Made by a program: the position numbers and the translations under genes
The notes under the pieces: generated by a model
The model's input: only the letters and a program-made list of their open reading frames with translations
What the model was told of the DNA's origin: nothing
Database searches by the model: none
Shown here: positions 56,401-64,000 of the stretch, piece after piece
How positions within the stretch are numbered: position 1 is the stretch's first letter
Layout of the letters: every line of letters begins with the position of its first letter
Source of the DNA: Ptychodera flava
Taxonomy: Eukaryota > Hemichordata > Enteropneusta > Ptychoderidae
NCBI RefSeq assembly: GCF_041260155.1
Contig: NC_091931.1
Coordinates: 12,445,361 to 12,509,360 of the forward strand
Direction: 5' to 3'
Length of the DNA: 64,000 bases

Positions 56401-58278
56401 CTACAAATTCATTTAAAAGCATCGATTCTTCACGAATTCGCTGAAAAGCATTGATTTGCTGAGTATTCTGCAGTCTTGAGCGTTAAATTGCGACTCGTTA
56501 TCAGATATGCCTGAGCCGAATTGATCGATAACGGAAAGTGCCGTCTGCGACAAGTTTCTCCCGCCTGTGAGTGTGTGTGTTTGTTTGCTTGCTTGTCAGG
56601 TATCGACCCAGCTAAAGTTCCCATACAGATGCACTATATCGACATAATGTGCAATCAAGTGGGGGAAAGAATCGAGCACATGATTGTGCCGGAACTCATC
56701 GATAAGCGCGATGTCGGCGGCAGTGCCAACCCGACGCTGGTCGATCACGAAATAAGGCACCATATTGGAATTTGCAGAGAGCTCTGCAGAAAGTTCGTTG
56801 GACGAGAGGATTTGCTGAAGGTAAAAAGTTCAATGTCGACGTGACCTATGTATAAAGGTCGTTGGACCCTTCAATTTGCTATCAAGATGTTGAAGAATAT
56901 ACAGTAAAAATTATAGTACATTGAATATTCTTCATCCCGCCAAAAAGTCAGCCTTGCAGAGAAAACAAAATGATGCCCATCCCCTTAAAATTGAAATGTG
57001 CAGTTCTATTTTAAAGCTTGAAATGTGTAGTGAATAAGCTGAAGACGTATAACAGTTATGGTCGGTGTGTTTTCACATTTCTTTCAGTGCAAAGTGACTA
57101 TTATTTGCAGTGGATTTTATCAAAACGTTGACGGGTTCTTAACTTTCAGGTCCTAACTATCTGTACATATCACTGTACGTCTAATTTTAATTGACTTTGC
57201 ATCCGAAATATTTCTCCGCAGAGCGTCGAAAGCTACGTGGCAGGCAACAAAAGGAGTCCATTAGTTCTCTACGGTGCAGTTGGCATCGGGAAGACGTCAC
57301 TGATGGCCATGGCAACCAGGTACGCTCACAAATGGGTGCCGAGCAAGGCGGCGGCCGTGGTAGCTGTGCGGTTTCTTGGCACCTCTCCAGCAAGCAGCTC
57401 TCTACGAAAACTTTTGTTTTCCCTGAGCTGTCAGATCAGCGACGCCTACGGACAAGTAAACGCAATATCTGAGGTCAGTCGATACACTTAACTGTGCAAT
57501 TATGGGATGATGAGGTCGTGCTAGCAACTAAGGTGTGTTTGTTGCATGATTATTTCGGGAGGTATTTTCAGATCGACAGCGATACTTGCATATAGTCAGT
57601 CTTGTCAGTAAACATGTAAAGTTATGGGAAGACTCTTATGAATATTCACCATATAACAGACACAGATGTAAAAACACTGCCACATTATATGCCCTCAAAA
57701 TCGGCAGGACGCATACACTTTACCAATACAGCAACAACACAGTTTTAAATTTCTGAAAGCAGATGTTAAAATGCTAACTTGATAAGTTTTCAGTCCAGTT
57801 TGGATATTTTTGCTTTTCTGAATAGGATTTTTTTCCCTTCAGGAACTGAATGATTTGGTACAACTCTTTCCTCGCATCTTAAAACTGGCCAACGACAAGC
57901 GCCCCCTCGTGATCTTCTTGGACTCCCTATGCCAGCTGGAGACGTGCAGCTCAGCGCGCCGGCTGTCATGGTTACCAATCCAACTGCCCAGTCACGTCAA
58001 GCTTATCGTCAGCACGTCTCTCGGGGACGCAAACAACACTATAGGTGACCTAAAGGTTAGTTCGCACGACGTATACTTGTTGTAAAACAGCTTTTGATGA
58101 CAATATGTTTCTAGTATCGCCTTTTCAAGCTATGCAGTGCAAATTTTCTGTCCCTTGCGCAATACAACCATGCCAGAGCGTTTTTTTCTAGAAATGAACG
58201 TCGACAAGTGAAAGTTATATCTATAAGTTGGTTTAAAACTAATTTTGGTAGCAAGTGCATAAGAATTCTTAAGCTTTA

Positions 58279-58343
<65 letters not shown>

Positions 58344-61300
58344 CTTTAATACGTCGCTTGGTAATGAAATTATGCTAATATTTCTGACCGTTTCTGACCG
58401 TTAAGTTTTCAGTCTTTCGTTTATCTGTAGAGTATAGAATATGAGAATAACGTAACCAAAATGTTCCCTCACTTCACACAAGGAGTACATAAATGATACG
58501 TCTTCGCTGATGGAGATCCCACGTCTGACGGAGAGTGAAATAGCCGAGTTGACGAGACGATGGCTGGCCGAAAAGAATCGAACGTTGACGGCGCGGCAAT
58601 GGGGCATCATCATTACGGCGTGCAAAAGATTCCCATATCCACTGTACGTGAAACTCGCCACGAACGAAGCGGTAAACTGGAAGTCTTACAGCCCGCTACA
58701 AGAGACCTGGCTTGAAATGACCCTTAAGGGAGTTATCAATGTCTTGTTTGAGAAATTGGAATGTTTGTACGGCCGTGTACTTGTCAGTCACATGCTCGGC
58801 TACCTAAGCGTTGGTATGTTTGAATTGTTCCTTTATTTTCTATCATCTATTCAATCAGCTTGTACTTCGTGCCCGGCAACGATGTCCTCAATGTTTGCAG
58901 TTGCACGGACAGAAACGATTCCGATATAAATAGTTTTTGTTTCGCTTGTATACCTAACCTGGTTTTTACTGACCAACCGTGAAAGTTGGCATGTTCTTTA
59001 ATTGCGTTATTAACTAAAACACGATTGGAACTAATTTGGGATAGTTGGATGGTGAAGTAATGCCGATTTAATCTACAAATGTAAGCTCATCTGCTTTTCT
59101 TTTTACATTAAACACTTGTTTTTACGAGTAATTTGTAATATTGCAACATTCAGCTATACGGCACCTAACACTTTTGAGAAATTTGGAAAATATGAAAATC
59201 CAATTATCCCAAATTAGTTTCAATCGTGTTCTAAGCACTCCCAAGTGACACTAAATGGACTGGAATTTTTTTTTTCATAGTAAACAACTGCAGTGCACAA
59301 AGACGTCAGAGATTTTGGCGCATTTAAATCCTTTCATTTTAAGTGCAAACTGAGAATTCTCTCTACATAAATTATCCAACGAACCCAATTGAATGTTATG
59401 ATACTCCGTATTCTTCTCGGCGTTTAAATGATACAAATACACGACTACCGTGAAGACTATCGTACGTCCACGCATCGTCCTTGTAAATGAACTTTTTCCT
59501 CAAGATAGACTCCAGTTTTAGCAATTATAAAAGATATTTAAACACTGTCGGGTTAGAAGGACGTGTTTTCCGTACCGAAGTACAGACATTTTACGTCATA
59601 TTCGAAACTTGAGGGCATTTTGCTAAATCGCGATACTAGTAAGGGCCCTGTCACACCTTGACGATTTAGCAAGTGTATGCCGACCTATCAAAACTTTTCT
59701 AAAACGTTGGCTTGCTAGATGTATTTTCAATTTTGGGCGTATATACAGCGTACTCATAACGTACTCATTGGCTAAAATACGTTTTGGGTACGCTAGACAA
59801 TTATCTCGACGCATTTCGACTTATGAGTAACTCACAAGTAACGTGTGTCAACGTGTGTCAACGAGCGGATAACCTAACGAAAACTTACATTGTAAAGCCC
59901 GCGTGTGCGGGACGTATGAGCCATACGCTGGCATACGTCGAAAAGTTTTGTGTGTGCACAAAAGTTTTCGACGACATATCGCCGTACTGCGACGTATACT
60001 AGCGTGCTTCAGCGTTATACAACACGTACCCATAACGTATTCGACGTCGTTGGCATACGCTGCATGGCTAAATCGTGAAGGTGTGACATGGCCTGTACGA
60101 TGGTTTTTACCTGCTAAATATGTGTATTATTCTTTCGAACAGTCGTACAAAAAGGGTGTCGTATCTTATGTAGCATCGAAATACTGTGTTGCGTCTAAAA
60201 CATGCACGTCGCTTCAAATTGGCAGTCTGTCATCTCACTAATGATTCGGCTACCTCTATGAATCATAAAAATAAGTACTTCCTTTTTTTCATTTTATCAT
60301 AGCCAGATTCGGATTGACTGAAAACGAGCTTGAAGACATTCTGTCGTTAGATGATGACGTTTTGAATGAAGTGTACGGGGAGTCTGTACCCTCCGTTCGT
60401 CGAGTTCCGCCTTTGTTACGGATACGCATCTGCAACGACTTGGGATCGTACCTGACGGACCATAACGTAGAGGGCGTGCTCACCAAGACTTGGTGTGACG
60501 GGCAGTTCAGGCAAATCGTCCACAACCGTTATTTGGTGGACTCGCCCGATAAAAGACGAATTTTGCATTCTAATATTGCAGACTATTTCTTGGGAGTCTG
60601 GGCTAATGGTAAGATCAGACTTTCAAGAAAAATATGAGCATTTGAGATGTGGAATCTCCGTTGCGGGGGAGGATGTAGCAATGGTGCGGGGCTTCTGCTT
60701 TGGCATGTGCGGCCTGAATGGCACGTCGGCAGTACTTTCTTTAAAGGGACAAAGTCAGCCATTTTCATGAATTTTGTTTGATACAAAATACTACTTATAT
60801 TGTTTGACATGTTAAAAGATACTGAATGAATGGGTGACCGTGCATATATTCGACCCCGGTTTTAGGCACGATAGGGAGACCAGGCCTACATGAAACCATC
60901 GTGAAAATGAATTAACGGTCAAGACCATTCATTCATTTTCGCAATGGTTTCATTTAATTTGTCAAAAACCGGGGTCGAATATATGCATGGTCACCCATTC
61001 ATTCAGGATCTTTCAACATGTCAAACAATATAAGTTGTATCTCGTATCAAACAAAATTCATGAAAAATGGCCGACTTTGTCCCTTTAATTCCTGATTCCT
61101 GGTTTACATCGTTGAATATCTCTGATCATTTTGAGTCCTTGTATGACCAAATTTTTTTTATTTGGTGTTTTTCGATGGCCTCAACCAGTCGTTTGAAAAA
61201 TATACTAGCGCACTTTCAACGCAGGTGTGACTTTTCAGCTGACAGTGTAGCCAACGCCAAGATAACCGCATACAGTAGCCATAAAAACGTCGCACTGTTT

Positions 61301-64000
61301 CCAGTACTTGGTCAATTTTCAAGCTTTCCTAAGTATATCTACTAGAATGACGTATACGTAGGTTTTTGCTCATCGTTTTGTTGGATGTGATCTTTAACTC
61401 GTCTTTGTCAATATCAGCTGCACTACCACTATGATGCGCAGAAACATCACTGTCGACAAACCAAAATCATATACGACGTGTACCATGCACATTTCGATAT
61501 AGACTAATATACATTTGTAAATTGTCAGTATTACGGCATAACATTATCGTATGAATTCTTGATTTGTAAATGCAATTTTCAAGAGATTGGTTGAGTATAT
61601 ACTATCAACGGAAATAACAAATAAGACGGTGCTCTATAGACTGAAAACGGCAAAATTGAATCTTAGAGAAATACATCGGGCGTAAGATACAGAGTTCTAT
61701 CCACTGTTGAGAGTTGTTCAAAAGCGGCAAAATTTGCCGAACTCACTTCTTTGTCATACTTAGGAAAATATTTGCTCATCAACGTTTCTTGGTACCCACA
61801 TTGCCCGCATGAGTTAACAGTATACTGTGTGTAACACAGGCATCAAGAAACCATTCGTCACCAACGGCGAACAGGTCGGCAAGAGGGACCGCTTGGTGGC
61901 GTCGCAACCTCTGATGTTCTTGGACGGTCAGCCGAACACGAGGAAGCTTGTCGAACTACCGTATCACTTACTTCAGAGCGACCGCCTCGGTACTCTCAAA
62001 GTGAAGGCGCTGTGCAACTACGAGTGGCTTGTTACAAAGATGAAAGTCACCTCCTTAAGGTAACTATTTTCTTATACTGAAATGGCATTCAGTGTCCTAT
62101 AAATGTCTTAAAGCATTTTGATAGTATGAGTTGTCAAACATTGTTTCTGTTTGTAGATAAACTGTCATGTTCTATTCCTCAAATCATGTCAAAATACTAA
62201 TTTTTCATCTTGTCAACGTAAGATATATGTGTGATGTCCAATATTATTATTGAAGACGGAATTTCAGTCCGGAGTATATTTCATCTGTAAATAATGACAT
62301 TTCTTGCCATGCAAGACTGAGACTTGGTATTTCAATATGTTTTATAAGATGCGTTTGTTTTGTTGAACAAAAATAATGAAATATGTTTTGTTCCTTTAAG
62401 TATAATTTGGTCACAAGTGCTCACACGTATCCTTTACAACCTGAGATAATAAGCCGATGCCATTAAAAAATTAATGGCATCGGCTTATATCTGGATAACG
62501 ATGGCACATCGTATGATTCTCAGTATGTTAAGAAAACTCACTAGTACAAAATATTCAATCCTAAATTATCAATGTTATATTTGAAACAGAAACGGTTATA
62601 ATGCACGAGTGTGGACCCTTTAGACATACACACATACGTGCGGCCTGAATGCTGTTGGTTTATTAACGTATACTGCCCCTACTCGCCCACAGCGATGTGC
62701 TCGAAGACTTTCAGATGGCTCTGTACAAGTTCCCGGATGACGAACAGCTGAGAACAGTGGAAGAAACGCTCGTGCTTTCCCGGCATGCATTACAAGAAGA
62801 CACTCACAACTTAGCTTCGCAGCTCATCGGAAGAATAACTAAGGTAAATTAAACTGTAGTTATAAGAAATAAATACACGCGTTAAATTAAATGATTACTC
62901 CGGTCAGTGGTGTGTAGTTAACCTATTTCCCGATGTTGAATAATCGACTACTGAGTGTTCACACTGGCGCCTTTCATTTTATTTTACAGATTGAGGGGCT
63001 TGAAGAGCTCATAAAACAAGCTAGATGGCCAAGTGTCCCTGGACTTATCCCCACTTTGCCGTTTCTAACCCCTCCCGGAAATCAAATGGTCCATGCCTTG
63101 TCGGGACATAGCGCCGGTGTCACCACGGTTGATATCACGCAGGATGGAAAGTATGCTGCTACAGGTAGGAAAGGGAGAGTGAAATTTTTGAGGGGCAAGG
63201 GTATCACGCATAGAGATATATTTGTAGAACCTTCTCGTCTTGAGTGTTGTAAATATCACGGTCATGACCAATTTGATGATGGAGGTGACGGTGAAGATGA
63301 CGATGAAATTTAATATACTTTATGACGACGACGAAAGGACAACAGCGATAGACTATAGTGATAATGATGGTGATGACTTCACTATAAAGGTGTAATAATG
63401 TCCAATGTAAATCGTACTTCACTTTCCCAAATTAGTCGCTCATAATAAATTCAGTCCATCTATACTGTCGTAAGGAAGACAGCGAACCAAGAGATGCCAA
63501 AATATTCTTGCATGTCCAAAGTTACATGGATGGTTTTATTTCTCCTTTGTGGAAAATGGCCATGAACTACGTGTAATATTTTCTTCCATTTGTTTATCAG
63601 GCTCACTTGATGGTTGTCTCAACATATGGGGAGTCGAAGATGGTATCTTGCAGATTTCCAGCTTGATGACTGGCAAAGCAATAAGAAAACTGAAATATGC
63701 AAATTCGGACAGGCTACTTGTAATTTCTCATCCTGACAACATATCGATACTTGAGGCGGAAACTCTAGTTACCCTCCACATGCTGAGTGTGAGAGGGTTA
63801 AGTGGAAGTGCGCCGCCATTTGCCCTTGGCGGAAAGGGTCGCAAACTGGCCGTGATAGTTCGTTCGGGAAAGTTAATCGTCTTCGATGTCGCAAAAGGTA
63901 CGGTTATTTCTGAAATAAAGGACGGGGTTCTACAACGGTCGTGCGAAGAGGCAAAAATTGACGCGCGATGTGATCTTGCGGCGTTCTTCAATCCGGCAAA
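45982..64000 (+). CDS. NWD2-like NACHT and WD40 repeat protein (5' part, runs off right edge)
   Basis: Fifteen exons (45982-46040, 47972-48066, 49745-49947, 54206-54318, 54737-54942, 55525-55803, 56600-56820, 57222-57473, 57843-58055, 58483-58813, 60303-60608, 61840-62059, 62693-62843, 62990-63164, 63601-64000+) join in phase to about 1074 residues. Colinear with vertebrate NWD2 from memory: LVRIFVGSTFE and RVYPKLRTFCRERGIEFQ at the N-terminus, P-loop GAVGIGKTS (residues 410-418), Walker B PLVIFLDSL (D503), RRLSWLPIQLPSHVKLIVST, FGLTENELEDILSLDDDVLN, ADYFLGVW, then WD40 repeats from about residue 918. NACHT proteins are NTP-driven oligomerising signalling ATPases; NWD2 biology is poorly known. 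The N-terminal MGCGVSS suggests lipid anchoring. Divergent from gene C. NWD1 is the nearest alternative name; NWD2 fits better. Confidence 0.9.
47298..47397. repeat. (GTAT)n and (GTAG)n microsatellite
   Basis: About 20 GTAT units followed by four GTAG units. Confidence 0.95.
47398..47446. repeat. (TG)n microsatellite
   Basis: About 23 TG units directly after the GTAG units. Confidence 0.95.
47972..48066 (+). CDS. NWD2-like exon 2
   Basis: 95 bp after a long pyrimidine tract and AAG acceptor; GTAAGG donor. Reads RDIRADLLCGHLDAYRPQRQ then RLVRIFVGSTFE, matching the NWD2 segment that ends in VRVFISA. Phase 2 in, phase 1 out. Confidence 0.78.
48251..48571 (-). other. Unidentified open frame overlapping the palindrome
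   Basis: 106-codon minus-strand frame from inside the palindrome (starts MSRPAASTFY) to 48251. The part outside the palindrome reads like ordinary protein (LINAAKANDRPASTWAKVAG) but I do not recognise it. It could be a transposon remnant or chance. Confidence 0.25.
48477..48639. repeat. Near-perfect palindrome, 163 bp
   Basis: Arms of about 80 bp pair across GAGGCCGCAGGCCGAG at 48553. Matching blocks include GGGCTCTTCTG, TATATAAAGTCCAACCC and ACGATAAAATGTC. Few mismatches by eye. Possibly a MITE. Confidence 0.88.
48768..48818. repeat. Short direct repeat TATAAATGCCCTAGGGCACA
   Basis: The 20-mer occurs twice, about 25 bp apart, each with the inner palindrome TGCCCTAGGGCA. Confidence 0.8.
49071..49239. 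repeat. Imperfect inverted repeat with central palindrome
   Basis: Outer arms TGATATCCAGTATTTAGCTT and AAGCTAAATAGTATATCA; centre GAATTCTGGTCCGGACTAGA at 49145-49168 is nearly self-complementary. A decayed MITE-like element in NWD2-like intron 2. Confidence 0.65.
49745..49947 (+). CDS. NWD2-like exon 3
   Basis: 203 bp. Reads DLEFERNALAERVYPKLRTF then CRERGIEFQAVDLKFGL and ends MGPQFL at GTAAGT. The ERxxLxExVYPKLRxFCRE block is highly typical of NWD1/NWD2/TEP1-like N-termini. Confidence 0.9.
50149..50728. repeat. 51-bp tandem array, left arm, about 11 units
   Basis: Unit contains GCATTCAAAGTCTGCGTCGC and GTTTTTCTCTCACATATGTC. Two units carry an AAGCTT insertion after CACAT. No unique spacers between units. 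Confidence 0.93.
51057..51071. repeat. Poly-G tract
   Basis: About 14 consecutive G in the Foldback spacer. Confidence 0.85.
52256..52773. repeat. 51-bp tandem array, right arm, about 10 units
   Basis: Reverse complement of the left array (GCGACGCAGACTTTGAATGC per unit); one AAGCTT-bearing unit rather than two. Confidence 0.93.
52851..52890. repeat. Palindrome next to the Foldback-like element
   Basis: TATACCTAACATGTTAGGTA(TA) is perfectly self-complementary over 22 bp, with outer TGGGAC/GTCCCA pairing. Confidence 0.85.
52938..54205. other. NWD2-like intron 3, right part
   Basis: Apart from the outer inverted repeat near 53113-53148, nothing recognised. Confidence 0.5.
54206..54318 (+). 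CDS. NWD2-like exon 4
   Basis: 113 bp, phase 0 in, phase 2 out. Reads IFLSERLGERPIPKVIAADE and ends QEYFTL, matching the LLGEKYG-IPxxVxxxEFE region of NWD2. Confidence 0.87.
54583..54660. repeat. (CATA)n microsatellite
   Basis: About 18 perfect units in NWD2-like intron 4. Confidence 0.95.
54737..54942 (+). CDS. NWD2-like exon 5
   Basis: 206 bp. Reads WYRLDKNAIPPVYVLQHQLG and ends LLHLAPL. Corresponds to the WYxxDENxxPxxYxLxP motif of NWD proteins. Confidence 0.88.
54943..55524. other. NWD2-like intron 5
   Basis: Contains the (TATG)n tract 55318-55402; otherwise A/T-rich and unrecognised. Confidence 0.6.
55318..55402. repeat. (TATG)n microsatellite
   Basis: About 21 perfect units followed by TTTAT-rich sequence. 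Confidence 0.95.
55525..55803 (+). CDS. NWD2-like exon 6
   Basis: 279 bp, phase 1 in and out. Includes GLWCHRAVEFQQTP, FIDTGEDKELLESFKREHLN and IWHNEYG; linker region before the NACHT domain. Confidence 0.87.
55804..56599. other. NWD2-like intron 6
   Basis: Nothing recognised. Confidence 0.5.
56600..56820 (+). CDS. NWD2-like exon 7
   Basis: 221 bp. Reads GIDPAKVPIQMHYIDIMCNQ, then VGERIEHMIVPEL, HEIRHHIGICRELCRKFVGR. The final FVGREDLLK directly precedes the NACHT ATPase, as in NWD1 (FCGRQELL). Confidence 0.9.
56821..57221. other. NWD2-like intron 7
   Basis: Nothing recognised. Confidence 0.5.
57222..57473 (+). CDS. NWD2-like exon 8, NACHT P-loop
   Basis: 252 bp, 84 codons, phase 0 in and out. 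Contains SPLVLYGAVGIGKTSLMAMA (Walker A) and VVAVRFLGTSPASSSLRKLL, matching the VRFLGTTDMSADLKTLL block of NWD2. Confidence 0.93.
57474..57842. other. NWD2-like intron 8
   Basis: Nothing recognised. Confidence 0.5.
57843..58055 (+). CDS. NWD2-like exon 9, Walker B
   Basis: 213 bp. KRPLVIFLDSLCQLE is Walker B; RRLSWLPIQLPSHVKLIVST follows. Only the first aspartate of the NACHT Walker B is acidic, as in NWD2. Confidence 0.92.
58278..58341. repeat. (TG)n(AG)n compound microsatellite
   Basis: About 10 TG units run directly into about 22 AG units in NWD2-like intron 9. Confidence 0.95.
58483..58813 (+). CDS. NWD2-like exon 10
   Basis: 331 bp, phase 0 in, phase 1 out. Reads EIPRLTESEIAELTRRWLAE, CKRFPYPLYVKLATNEAVNW and VSHMLGYLSVG: helical part of the STAND ATPase module. 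Confidence 0.9.
59018..59230. mobile_element. AACACGATT-type MITE, copy 2 (213 bp)
   Basis: Ends AACACGATTGGAACTAATTT and AAATTAGTTTCAATCGTGTT. Inner sequence is the reverse complement of copy 1 at 36599-36809, including the TTTTTACGAGTAATTTG region. In NWD2-like intron 10. Confidence 0.85.
59643..60094. mobile_element. MITE-like element with TGTCACACCTT ends (about 450 bp)
   Basis: GGGCCCTGTCACACCTTGAC at left and the inverse of CAGGCCATGTCACACCTTCA at right pair over about 30 bp, including ACGATTTAGC. Inside is rich in CGTATG/ACGTAT motifs. In NWD2-like intron 10. Confidence 0.75.
60303..60608 (+). CDS. NWD2-like exon 11
   Basis: 306 bp, phase 1 in and out. Reads ARFGLTENELEDILSLDDDV and ends ILHSNIADYFLGVWANG, matching the winged-helix region of NWD2 (GLSEMELEDVLALDNSV; ADYFLGVW). 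Confidence 0.92.
60741..61088. mobile_element. TTAA-type MITE with long arms (348 bp)
   Basis: TTAAAGGGACAAAGTC at left and GACTTTGTCCCTTTAA at right, with near-continuous pairing through AATATAAGT, ACATGTT and CCGGGGTCGAATATATGCA. TTAA borders. In NWD2-like intron 11. Confidence 0.88.
61089..61839. other. NWD2-like intron 11, right part
   Basis: Nothing recognised. Confidence 0.5.
61840..62059 (+). CDS. NWD2-like exon 12
   Basis: 220 bp, phase 1 in, phase 2 out. Includes NTRKLVELPYHLLQSDRLGT and YEWLVTKMKVTSL, equivalent to the ELLYHLTRCGKTDDL region of NWD2. The human insert between these blocks is shorter here. Confidence 0.88.
62060..62692. other. NWD2-like intron 12
   Basis: Contains the short hairpin 62449-62488; otherwise nothing recognised. 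Confidence 0.55.
62449..62488. repeat. Hairpin, 18-bp perfect stem
   Basis: ATAAGCCGATGCCATTAA and TTAATGGCATCGGCTTAT with a 4-base loop. Confidence 0.9.
62693..62843 (+). CDS. NWD2-like exon 13
   Basis: 151 bp, phase 2 in, phase 0 out. Reads SDVLEDFQMALYKFPDDEQL and LASQLIGRITK; helical repeat segment before the propeller. Confidence 0.88.
62990..63164 (+). CDS. NWD2-like exon 14, start of WD40 propeller
   Basis: 175 bp, phase 0 in, phase 1 out. Ends ALSGHSAGVTTVDITQDGKY then AATG, the GH-to-SGS part of a first WD40 blade. Confidence 0.9.
63165..63600. other. NWD2-like intron 14
   Basis: Low-complexity GATGACGAT-like stretch around 63265-63375; otherwise nothing recognised. Confidence 0.5.
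63601..64000 (+). CDS. NWD2-like exon 15, WD40 blades (runs off edge)
   Basis: Open from a TATCAG acceptor to the window end. Begins GSLDGCLNIWGVEDGILQIS, then blades with LLVISHPDNISILEAETL and KLAVIVRSGKLIVFDVAKGT. Confidence 0.9.

Noticed and set aside
57191-57472. 93-codon plus frame MTLHPKYFSAERRKLRG
   Set aside because: Alternative frame over the NACHT P-loop exon; the frame with GAVGIGKTS matches the family.
62449-62488. Rho-independent terminator
   Set aside because: A hairpin with A/T loop, but within an intron of an animal gene; bacterial termination does not apply.

Overview
Eukaryotic (animal) nuclear DNA: every gene I can support is split into short exons with GT/AG borders and matching phases, and the spaces between are full of microsatellites, MITE-like inverted repeats and LINE debris. 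Domain content (pentraxin, PAN/apple, EGF, CCP/sushi, fibrinogen-related; NACHT-WD40) fits an invertebrate, most likely a deuterostome such as a hemichordate, cephalochordate or echinoderm. The exact taxon cannot be read from the window and is my inference.

Left two thirds (1-44.1 kb), minus strand: a head-to-tail array of four paralogous secreted multi-domain genes. From right to left these are gene C (44109-32006), gene B (29142-21322), gene A (13370-5640) and gene D (1987 to beyond base 188, cut by the window edge). Each starts with a 76-bp signal-peptide exon, then a 533-bp and a 112-bp exon that together make a pentraxin domain, then a PAN/apple exon, an EGF-like exon, one or three CCP exons and a terminal fibrinogen-related (FReD) exon. 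A and B code for about 638-639 residues with one CCP; C codes for about 756 residues with three CCPs. Gene D shows only signal peptide and pentraxin. The proteins look like soluble or extracellular recognition molecules with two potential ligand-binding ends (pentraxin at the N-terminus, FReD at the C-terminus); immune function is inference.

Right third (45.98-64 kb), plus strand: the first 15 exons of an NWD2/NWD1-like NACHT and WD40 protein, divergent from gene C with 1.9 kb between the two start codons. The reconstructed N-terminus MGCGVSS resembles an N-myristoylation/palmitoylation signal. The P-loop (exon 8), Walker B (exon 9), winged-helix/helical part (exons 10-13) and start of the WD40 repeats (exons 14-15) are all present; the gene runs off the right edge.

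Mobile and repeat DNA: a 2.67-kb Foldback-like transposon with long arms built of 51-bp tandem repeats lies in NWD intron 3 with a 4-bp target duplication and is itself inside an older inverted repeat; two near-identical ~1.05-kb hAT-like elements lie in introns of genes B and C; further MITE-like elements (TTAA type, AACACGATT type, GGCCCTGTCAC type), two decayed LINE fragments, a 163-bp palindrome, a hairpin with 50-bp perfect arms, 147-bp and ~185-bp tandem repeats, and many (TATG)n, (AT)n, (CT)n, (ACAG)n and (GT)n tracts.
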